Positions 1 to 5,300 of a DNA stretch of 8,861 nucleotides are shown here, in pieces. Location of the stretch: assembly GCA_003151315.1 (NCBI GenBank), contig PLXF01000141.1, forward strand, positions 1-8,861, in the 5' to 3' direction. This stretch comes from Parachlamydiales bacterium. GTDB taxonomy: Bacteria; Chlamydiota; Chlamydiia; Chlamydiales; SM23-39. The notes beneath the pieces are model-generated. The model had not been told where the DNA came from, made no database searches, and saw nothing but the letters and a program-made list of their open reading frames with translations. The stretch's first letter is position 1; each line of letters opens with the position of its first letter. The translations under genes were made by a program, and so were the position numbers.

Positions 1-559
1 CGGCCGTAAAGAGCGCGGAGCCTAACAGCTCTTCCACCTGCCCTTTCCGTTTTTCCATAGTGGCCATATATTCGGGGCCGCCTGCTGGGATGATAAACTC
101 TTTCGAAACATAAAAACGGGTAGAGGTGGGAGCTGCAATTTCGAGCCACTTGTGGTTCATAGGGCAAACTTGTCCTCGAACGTTATCACCGGCTTGCAAT
201 TGCGCAATAATCGGCGCGTCCACATGAGGCTCTAAACGGACATTCACTCGGTTGGCTTCGACGACGCCATCGAGGACGTAGCTGCGGAATACATAGGCTT
301 TTGTCTCTTTGGGAGGTTGGACGGCGTAGAAATCCCCCTCTTCGCCCACGACGAGGAGCAGGTCGTTTTTATTGGCTTGACGGAGAATGTGGCTATCCAC
401 ATCGGGCTTTGTTCGGATTCTCACCTTGTTAGCAGCGACTTTCCCTGTAAACGATTTGAATGCGTCTACTTTTTTCACTTGAGCAGAAGGCGCAGGAGGC
501 GGGGCTGCCTGAGCGGCAGCGAAATTGACCAAACAAAATACAGTGGCAAGCCATTTCAT
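1..559 (-). CDS. Secreted protein with two bacterial SH3 domains (partial, 3' end outside window)
   Basis: This minus-strand frame starts at an ATG ending at 559 and stays open for 186 codons to the left edge, so the C-terminus is missing. The first ~19 residues look like a cleavable Sec signal peptide: MKW, a hydrophobic core, then AAAQA before a Pro/Ala-rich stretch. The protein is therefore probably exported to the periplasm or envelope. Residues ~38-95 and ~100-160 read as two tandem SH3b-type repeats; both begin with the typical 'xVRxxPxxDxxIxxxxxxGD' pattern (VRIRTKPDVDSHIL and VNVRLEPHVDAPII). After them a charged helical segment begins (EYMATMEKRKGQVEELL), which may start a coiled coil. 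SH3b domains often bind cell-wall peptides or assist envelope proteins; the ligand here is unknown. A good ribosome binding site, GGAGAG at 566-571, lies 6 nt before the ATG. Confident that the gene is real; function only at domain level. Confidence 0.85.
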   Translation of the reverse strand, partial: MKWLATVFCLVNFAAAQAAPPPAPSAQVKKVDAFKSFTGKVAANKVRIRTKPDVDSHILRQANKNDLLLVVGEEGDFYAVQPPKETKAYVFRSYVLDGVVEANRVNVRLEPHVDAPIIAQLQAGDNVRGQVCPMNHKWLEIAAPTSTRFYVSKEFIIPAGGPEYMATMEKRKGQVEELLGSALFTA

Positions 560-671
560 AGAAAACTCTCCGGATTATATATCAGATAGTAGGACGAGAG
601 GCTATTTCTGACCAACGATTTTTATTTCGGCCGAGAGAATGCCTCCTGTTGTCTAATTATTTGAAGATGGT

Positions 672-702
672 ATTATACCGCTCTTGATTTCTCTCATCAC
701 AA
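672..702 (-). promoter_or_regulatory. Candidate promoter for the SH3-domain gene
   Basis: Read on the minus strand, TTGTGA (697-702) and a perfect TATAAT (672-677) are separated by 19 nt. This would give a leader of about 105 nt before the ATG at 559. The site is interleaved with the plus-strand promoter at 684-712, so the two could not both be occupied by RNA polymerase at once. The 19-nt spacer is longer than ideal. Inferred from sequence only. Confidence 0.45.
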
Positions 703-710
703 GAGGTATA
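674..710. repeat. Palindromic promoter element, copy 1
   Basis: The left part, TATACCGCTCTTGAT, is an imperfect reverse complement of the right part, ATCACAAGAGGTATA. A related 36-nt element occurs at 4367-4402, again just upstream of a gene without recognised housekeeping function. The right halves (TCACAAGAGGTATA and TCACGAGAGGTATA) match at 13 of 14 positions, and both supply the GG-TATA of a -10 box. It may be an operator or a small dispersed repeat that carries a promoter. Confidence 0.5.
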
Positions 711-712
711 TT
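684..712 (+). promoter_or_regulatory. Promoter for the ankyrin-repeat gene
   Basis: TTGATT (684-689) and TATATT (707-712) are separated by exactly 17 nt, a good match to the bacterial housekeeping consensus (sigma-66 in chlamydiae). Transcription would start near 719, about 30 nt before the ATG at 749. It lies inside the palindromic element at 674-710. Confidence 0.6.
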
Positions 713-748
713 GCCCGTTTTTTCCATTTTCTAAACAAGAGACTCAGT

Positions 749-1600
749 ATGGCTTCCCCCGTTTTGCGAGTGGCTGTTCCCGTGGACCCCTTGCCCGATC
801 CTTTAGAAAATATTGCGCTTCGCCTGATATATTTTATGGAACAGGACACAACGCCTCAGGCATTTAATGAGGAATTGGCAAAACACCCTAACTACGTATT
901 GGCTCCTCTTAGCGCTTGTAGCCGAAAAGTTTTAGACATGGCCGTATGGCTAAGAAACATCCCTCTTTTAAAGCACATTGTTGAAGTTAGTGGGAAGGAG
1001 TTACTTAACCTAGGAAATTGTAGCGGAAATACCTCTCTGCATGAAGCTGCGATGACGGGTGAATATAAGGTAGCACGGGAATTGTTAGAACTAGGGGCTG
1101 ATGTCAATATAGCCACCCATGATAAAATAGGGTGTAGAACTTGTGGGAGTTATAAATTTTTCCTGTTATCGGTCCCGAGAGAGATCTGTGGCGATTGTAA
1201 CATAGAATTAATCGGAGCAACCCCCCTTTTTCTTGCGGCGCAGCATACAGATAATATAGCTCTAATGAAATTGTTGCTGAGATTTAAGGCAAAAGCCGAG
1301 CCCGCGTTAGATCAGGTTCAAAAGGATAAAATAAAGCGAGCTCAAAAAGAATTAGAGGAAGAGGACGTGCAACACCGTAGTGCCATTTACGAAAGTTGTC
1401 CGGAGATGCCTCGTGATATAACGGATTTAATTGCGCAATATGCTGGGCATCCCGTTGCAGACGAAGAGAAAGCGGCAGGAGAATGGGAACAGCGGCTGGC
1501 CTCTGCTCCCGTTTCTCGTGATTTCTGTTGGAGGAAAATCAAACGTTGGTTTCAATATATCGGGAGCGGGCGTACCACTCGTTATTCAGGAATAGAATAA
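749..1600 (+). CDS. Ankyrin-repeat protein with four-cysteine insert, possible effector
   Basis: The 283-residue protein has no signal peptide or membrane segment. Ankyrin-type helices are visible at ~58-90, ~93-122 (NTSLHEAAMTGEYKVARELL then LGADVN) and ~156-182 (ATPLFLAAQHTDNIALMKLLL). Between the last two repeats, at ~123-155, sits an insert with two CxxC pairs (C129/C132 and C147/C150) that could bind one zinc ion. A charged helix (~185-210, KDKIKRAQKELEEED) follows, then a short segment MPRDITDLIAQYA (220-232) that faintly resembles an F-box core. Ankyrin proteins are common effectors in amoeba-associated bacteria, but no secretion signal can be shown and the target is unknown. The ATG at 749 fits the promoter at 684-712; its ribosome binding site (AAGAGA, 737-742) is weak. 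It ends one base before the stop of the convergent SWIM gene. Confidence 0.85.
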   Translation: MASPVLRVAVPVDPLPDPLENIALRLIYFMEQDTTPQAFNEELAKHPNYVLAPLSACSRKVLDMAVWLRNIPLLKHIVEVSGKELLNLGNCSGNTSLHEAAMTGEYKVARELLELGADVNIATHDKIGCRTCGSYKFFLLSVPREICGDCNIELIGATPLFLAAQHTDNIALMKLLLRFKAKAEPALDQVQKDKIKRAQKELEEEDVQHRSAIYESCPEMPRDITDLIAQYAGHPVADEEKAAGEWEQRLASAPVSRDFCWRKIKRWFQYIGSGRTTRYSGIE

Positions 1601-1601
1601 C

Positions 1602-2279
1602 TCAACTGCTCAAAACGGCTCGGATATGTTCGCAATTGCGGTTTCCGCAGGTGCAGTCGAGAGGTTCTCCTAGAAATACAGTATATTGCTCAACAGGGTC
1701 CAGAGGATTGGAGACTATATATAACTTGTCTGCCGTCTGCTGAATATCCCAATTGCGGAATTTTAGGTCCTCTTCGGAGATCTCCTCTTCTACCGGCATC
1801 GGCTCGGGAATATCCTTATGCAAGGTACGTAGAACTTGGCAGTGGACGCAATTGCAGTGGGGCTCTGGTTTAGGTAGCACTGAGCTATCCTCTAACCCAA
1901 ACGCCTTTGCGATGTGGGCGATCTTTTGGAGCATTTCGGGAGGGAGGTTAGGAAGATTCCCTTTTTCGGGATCGTGCTGCATCGCGAGTCCAAACGAATC
2001 GCTAGGCATCCCCTTTTTTAGAGGAAGAGAGAAATGAATTGGGTCGAAAGGGGTCTTTATTGAGACCTTTTCTTGCTCCAGATAACGGGAGAACGTATCG
2101 AAAATAGCTTGAATCGTTTCGGGACCCAAATTGGGAATTTCTACTGATGTGGATTGCCGTAATTGGATAATAAGTAGAAGTTGTCCTAAGGCATCGGCCC
2201 GTGTGTGCAAAGAGGTCACCTCCGTCCAACTCGTTGATATATAGGGAGGTATATTTAATATTTTCGCTGTGATTCTCAT
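1602..2279 (-). CDS. Small SWIM-type zinc-finger protein (chlamydial CT016-like by context)
   Basis: The 225-residue protein appears cytoplasmic. Its C-terminus has C209-x-C211-x4-C216-x-H218 (DCTCGNRNCEH), which fits the SWIM zinc-finger pattern CxCxnCxH seen in DNA- or protein-binding proteins. A second cluster, HCNCVHC at 141-147, may form another metal site. The N-terminal ~75 residues (MRITAKILNIPPYISTSW onward) form a compact mixed domain that I do not recognise; ~158-172 is acidic linker. The start is well supported: GGAGGA at 2283-2288 precedes the ATG at 2279, and a near-consensus promoter lies at 2310-2339. It is divergent from the PIN-PhoH gene. From memory, C. trachomatis has a hypothetical gene (CT016) beside phoH (CT015), so this may be its counterpart; that is unverified. 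The function may be regulatory but is not known. Confidence 0.82.
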   Translation of the reverse strand: MRITAKILNIPPYISTSWTEVTSLHTRADALGQLLLIIQLRQSTSVEIPNLGPETIQAIFDTFSRYLEQEKVSIKTPFDPIHFSLPLKKGMPSDSFGLAMQHDPEKGNLPNLPPEMLQKIAHIAKAFGLEDSSVLPKPEPHCNCVHCQVLRTLHKDIPEPMPVEEEISEEDLKFRNWDIQQTADKLYIVSNPLDPVEQYTVFLGEPLDCTCGNRNCEHIRAVLSS

Positions 2280-2309
2280 TTATCCTCCAAAGAGGTTCGT
2301 TTAGCCCTC

Positions 2310-2339
2310 ATTATAAGATCGATGTGATTCTTTTGTCAA
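2310..2339 (-). promoter_or_regulatory. Near-perfect housekeeping promoter for the SWIM gene
   Basis: On the minus strand a perfect TTGACA (2334-2339) and a perfect TATAAT (2310-2315) are separated by 18 nt. Transcription would start near 2303, about 24 nt before the ATG at 2279, leaving room for the GGAGGA ribosome binding site. This is the strongest promoter match in the window. A small hairpin (CACTC-caata-GAGTG, 2349-2363) lies just upstream of the -35 box and might bind a regulator. Confidence 0.75.
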
Positions 2340-2412
2340 TATTTTTAGCACTCCAATAGAGTGACTGCTTAAAACGGATCTGTATGTATAAAAAAATGTT
2401 TTATTTTTCGTC

Positions 2413-2441
2413 TTGCATTCGTATTTCATTATTTATATAAG
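2413..2441 (+). promoter_or_regulatory. Weak candidate promoter for the PIN-PhoH gene
   Basis: TTGCAT (2413-2418) and TATAAG (2436-2441) are 17 nt apart. The -10 box is close to consensus and the -35 box poor. The leader would be about 95 nt. The surrounding 2280-2542 region is AT-rich and holds no open frame that I would call a gene. Confidence 0.3.
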
Positions 2442-2542
2442 GAAATTTTTTAGGCAAAAGGAGGCTTAGAAGAATCTATAGGGATTGTTTTCGTGCAGTC
2501 TCTTATCCAATCTATATTTCATAAAATAATTTGAGGTGTCTG

Positions 2543-3910
2543 ATGAGAGTGGCTCAACGGCCTGTTGTACAAATCCCAGCTTCTGAGGAAAAAAAAGTGG
2601 CTCGCAAAACGTTTGTGATTGATACCAATGTTCTAGTCTATGATTCTTCTTCGATTCGGAATTTCAAAGATAACGATGTTGTTATTCCTCTAATGGTTTT
2701 GGAAGAACTGGATAGTTTGAAACGGCATACAGATGAAGTGGGGAAAAACGCACGCGATGTGATTCGTTACATCGATTCGTTAAAGATGCAGGAAAATGGG
2801 GATCTTCATACAGGAGTCGTGATTCCTGAAGGTTCCAAAATCCGGATCCACTTATATGCGAAACCCGACAGAATTGAGGGATTTCCCTTACCGCTCGATC
2901 GGAATAGCAATAAGATCCTTTTAGTGGCTTATGCATTGAAAGAACGGGGCGAATCGGTTGTCATCGTAACGAAGGATTTTGTGACCCGAGTCAAAGCGGA
3001 AGCGATGGGTCTCGAGTCGGAAGATTATGAGACACTCAAGGTTTCCTATGAGAAAATATATAAGGGATTGAGAAGAATAGAGGTGACTAAACGGGATATC
3101 GATCTGTTCTATAAAGACGGAACTTTGCCTGTAGTTGAAGAGGCCTTTAGACCCAACGAGTATGCCCATTTAGTATCGCCAGAAAATTCGTCGGCTGTTT
3201 GTAAATACAACGACAAGACGAAAAGATTGGAGCCTTTGATCCAGCTTGGTCGAGATATTTGGGGCATCCAGCCTTTAAATATCGAGCAGCGTTGCGCGAT
3301 AGACCTATTATTGCGTGACGATATCAGTCTAGTTACGTTGATTGGCAATGCGGGTACAGGAAAAACATTATTGGCGCTCGCTTGCGGGATGCGTAAGGTT
3401 TTCGACGACAATATCTACTCGCGGATGTTGATCTCTCGTCCGATTATGCCTCTCGGTAAAGATATCGGTTATCTGCCAGGGACAAAAGAGGAGAAGCTCT
3501 ACCATTGGATGCAGCCGATTTATGACAACCTTGAATTTCTCTGCTCGACTACGAGTGGCGAGGGGAATGGAGCGGCGGCTTTACAATTTATCATGGAGAG
3601 TAAAAAAATCGAGATGGAGGCGGTCACTTATATCCGTGGGCGTTCTTTGCCTAAGATGTATATGATCATCGACGAGGCGCAAAACCTAACTCCTCATGAG
3701 ATCAAGACGGTTATTTCTCGAGCGGGAAAAGGGACCAAGGTGATCTTAACGGGAGATGCGACCCAGATCGATAATCCCTATCTTGACGCTGATTCGAATG
3801 GATTGACCTACACTGTAGGAAAGTTCAAAAATCAGAGAATCTACGGCCACATGTACTTAGATCGGACCGAGCGTTCTGAACTCGCTTCTATTGCGGCTGA
3901 GATTTTATAA
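2543..3910 (+). CDS. phoH: PIN domain-PhoH-like ATPase (YlaK / PhoH2 type)
   Basis: The 455-residue protein joins an N-terminal PIN nuclease domain (~22-160) to a C-terminal PhoH ATPase domain (~235-450). The PIN part shows the first acidic site in FVIDTNVLVY (D27), acidic residues in VLEELD (~53-57) and a later one in VTKDF (D145). The ATPase part shows the P-loop GNAGTGKT (268-275), the Walker B motif MIIDEAQN (374-381), LTGDATQID (402-410) and the arginine-rich RTERSEL near the end. All key residues are present, so it should be active. In mycobacteria the same PIN-PhoH fusion acts as an ATP-driven RNA helicase and ribonuclease, so RNA processing or decay is the likely role. I chose the ATG at 2543 because GAGG at 2533-2536 lies 6 nt upstream; the in-frame TTG at 2531 overlaps that ribosome binding site. 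The length matches the family. Confidence 0.93.
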   Translation: MRVAQRPVVQIPASEEKKVARKTFVIDTNVLVYDSSSIRNFKDNDVVIPLMVLEELDSLKRHTDEVGKNARDVIRYIDSLKMQENGDLHTGVVIPEGSKIRIHLYAKPDRIEGFPLPLDRNSNKILLVAYALKERGESVVIVTKDFVTRVKAEAMGLESEDYETLKVSYEKIYKGLRRIEVTKRDIDLFYKDGTLPVVEEAFRPNEYAHLVSPENSSAVCKYNDKTKRLEPLIQLGRDIWGIQPLNIEQRCAIDLLLRDDISLVTLIGNAGTGKTLLALACGMRKVFDDNIYSRMLISRPIMPLGKDIGYLPGTKEEKLYHWMQPIYDNLEFLCSTTSGEGNGAAALQFIMESKKIEMEAVTYIRGRSLPKMYMIIDEAQNLTPHEIKTVISRAGKGTKVILTGDATQIDNPYLDADSNGLTYTVGKFKNQRIYGHMYLDRTERSELASIAAEIL

Positions 3911-3933
3911 CGACTCTCATTGTTTTTGTCTGG

Positions 3934-3967
3934 TTCCCTTTATCTGCCAATTATGCAGATAGGGGAA
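3934..3967 (+). terminator. Hairpin 23 nt after the phoH stop, likely transcription end
   Basis: TTCCCTTTATCTGC (3934-3947) pairs with GCAGATAGGGGAA (3955-3967) around a 7-nt loop, giving a stem of about 12 bp with one bulge or mismatch. No run of T follows on either strand, so it is not a classic intrinsic terminator. Its position supports a role in ending or stabilising the phoH transcript. Confidence 0.45.
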
Positions 3968-4006
3968 TCGGATGTTTGCCAGGTTGATTCAAAAATAAGT
4001 AATAAA

Positions 4007-4162
4007 TTACGCGATGTGTGAGTTTCCGAAACGGAAAATTGCACATGATTAATGGCTGAGAGGGTGTCTACAAAGTACAGTTCTGTCGATATTCGGGTTT
4101 TTTTGCGAAACGTAGTGGTTACGAAAATGTAACGCAAAGACGCCAAGCCGCGAAGACGCAAA
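4007..4162 (+). repeat. Left arm of a large inverted repeat (MITE-like)
   Basis: This arm is the reverse complement of 4232-4359. The outer part (4009-4077) matches 4288-4356 with 6 mismatches in 69 nt; the inner part (4113-4162) matches 4232-4281 with 1 mismatch in 50 nt. Between them this arm carries about 29 extra nt (within 4078-4112). The outer part contains a small palindrome, TTTCCGAAACGGAAA (4023-4037), and the sequence GAGAGGGTGTCT, which resembles ends of some insertion sequences. The inner part contains the motif AACGCAAAGACGCCAAG, which I recall as a type of dispersed intergenic repeat in various bacteria. No transposase gene is present. Confidence 0.8.
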
Positions 4163-4231
4163 AAATTTTATAAATCATTCACGATTCTTATAGAGAAGTT
4201 TCTCCTCAAAGTTGAAAAGTAAACCTATTTC

Positions 4232-4359
4232 TTTGCGTCTTCGCGACTTGGCGTCTTTGCGTTACATTTTCGTAACCACTAGAAGTCTACTTTGAAGACA
4301 CCCTCTCAGCCATTAATCATGTGTGATTTTCCGCTTCGGAAACTCGCATATCGCGTTAA
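4232..4359 (-). repeat. Right arm of the large inverted repeat
   Basis: It mirrors the left arm across a 69-nt spacer (4163-4231) that itself contains a short hairpin (GAGAA-gt-TTCTC, 4193-4204). The small palindrome is preserved here as TTTCCGAAGCGGAAA on the minus strand; its one base change falls in the loop and leaves the stem intact. A transcript through both arms would fold into a very long hairpin. The arm ends about 8 nt before the second palindromic promoter element. Confidence 0.8.
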
Positions 4360-4366
4360 ATTCTTC

Positions 4367-4402
4367 TATGCCGCTTGTGATTCTTGAGTCACGAGAGGTA
4401 TA
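4367..4402. repeat. Palindromic promoter element, copy 2
   Basis: TATGCCGCTTGTGA and TCACGAGAGGTATA are imperfect reverse complements around a short centre, as in the element at 674-710. CTTGTGA and TCACGAG can form a 7-bp stem with one G-T pair. The element overlaps the promoter at 4375-4404. Confidence 0.5.
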
Positions 4403-4404
4403 AA
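4375..4404 (+). promoter_or_regulatory. Promoter for the unrecognised gene at 4473
   Basis: TTGTGA (4375-4380) and TATAAA (4399-4404) are 18 nt apart. Transcription would start near 4411, giving a leader of about 60 nt to the ATG at 4473. That argues against translation starting at the in-frame TTG at 4419, which would be only about 8 nt from the 5' end and lacks a ribosome binding site. Confidence 0.5.
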
Positions 4405-4472
4405 TCTGCTCAATCATCTTGTGGATAACTTCTGATCGGATTAGACTAATGCCTTTATTTGAGGTTTTGCCG

Positions 4473-5300
4473 ATGAATGTGTCTTTTGTGACTTTCAATT
4501 CTGATCCTTTAAGCCATTGGTATTCCGCTGGTCGCTTGGAAATTACGGAAGATGGTTTGAGGAATGAGAAATTAGCACCTTATTGGATTGAAAAAGCCAA
4601 CCGTAATTGTTTGTCCAATGGTGCAGCCCAAATAGAGGCGCGATCTATTATCCTGAGTCGAATTAAAATATTTTGCAATCGATTCCTTCTCTTGATGGGA
4701 GAGGATCTTAAAGTCTATTCTGCAATCAAAAATCCTCAAATCGATAAGACAATAGTTGTATATCATTCTATTTTTCAATCGGTTATACAAAATATTGACA
4801 CCTATCAAACAAGATCGGAGATTCATTTTGGAGTTTTTCAGCAGGTAATTGATAAAACATATGGCCAACCATTGCGCAAAGCTTTAAAAAACATAGTGCT
4901 CCTTACAGAAGATTTGGAAAAAGCTTTGCAAAAGGTTGCCCAAATTGCTGAGCAAGCGGAGACCAATATTGCGGATTTAATTAAAAAAGGGGACTCTTGG
5001 GGACCCGCTTTTCGGCTTGTCTCGAGACCTGAGAAACTGCCCGAAAAACTTCTTCGCCCGAGTGGATCTGAAATTGCGGGCAAATCGGTTGCAGAGGTGG
5101 GTCAAATGATCCAATGTATCCATACTCAAAAAACCCTTGAACTTAAGATGCAGTTTTATAGTGTTTTTTGCCTGAATGTATTGCGCTCTCTTCATGATAT
5201 GGAGACGGGAATGTATTCCTATTTAAGAAAACAGATACCGAGATCGGTGGACAGCAGCTTCCAGCGAAGCCCCCGAGAAATAATTGCCCGTCAGAAATAG
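4473..5300 (+). CDS. Unrecognised, mostly helical protein
   Basis: I do not recognise this 275-residue protein. It lacks a signal peptide and any clear membrane segment. Most of it looks alpha-helical: long amphipathic stretches at ~55-80, ~95-130 and ~135-172 (LTEDLEKALQKVAQIAEQAETNIADLI) suggest a coiled-coil or helical bundle. A proline/glycine-rich loop follows (~173-205, GDSWGPAF to RPSGSE), then two more helices (~206-252). The start at 4473 is chosen because GAGG (4461-4464) lies 8 nt before it, in a context (TTTGAGGT) like that of phoH; the in-frame ATG at 4449 and TTG at 4419 lack such a site. The gene is visibly AT-richer than the haem genes. Its last 78 nt lie antisense to the conserved end of hemG, so the C-terminal ~25 residues may be a recent read-through extension. 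It could be lineage-specific or an effector; no function is claimed. Confidence 0.72.
   Translation: MNVSFVTFNSDPLSHWYSAGRLEITEDGLRNEKLAPYWIEKANRNCLSNGAAQIEARSIILSRIKIFCNRFLLLMGEDLKVYSAIKNPQIDKTIVVYHSIFQSVIQNIDTYQTRSEIHFGVFQQVIDKTYGQPLRKALKNIVLLTEDLEKALQKVAQIAEQAETNIADLIKKGDSWGPAFRLVSRPEKLPEKLLRPSGSEIAGKSVAEVGQMIQCIHTQKTLELKMQFYSVFCLNVLRSLHDMETGMYSYLRKQIPRSVDSSFQRSPREIIARQK

Noticed and set aside
574..579. Minus-strand TATAAT close to the SH3 gene
   Set aside because: No -35 box at the right distance, and transcription would start at or after the ribosome binding site.
317..589. Plus-strand open frame of 90 codons
   Set aside because: It lies antisense to the signal-peptide SH3 gene, which has a good ribosome binding site and recognisable domains; the plus frame has a random-looking arginine-rich sequence.
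641..649. AGGAGG on the minus strand inside the SH3 gene leader
   Set aside because: No ATG, GTG or TTG follows at a usable distance, so there is no leader peptide I can support.
2457..2465. AAAAGGAGG upstream of phoH
   Set aside because: It looks like a strong ribosome binding site but no start codon follows within 15 nt, and phoH has its own site at 2533-2536.
3940..4161. Minus-strand open frame in the repeat region
   Set aside because: It lies wholly in the hairpin and inverted-repeat arm, has no ribosome binding site and codes for no recognisable protein.
4007..4359. CRISPR array or tRNA in the repeat region
   Set aside because: The repeat is a single inverted pair without regularly spaced direct repeats, and no cloverleaf with a TTCRA arm was seen.
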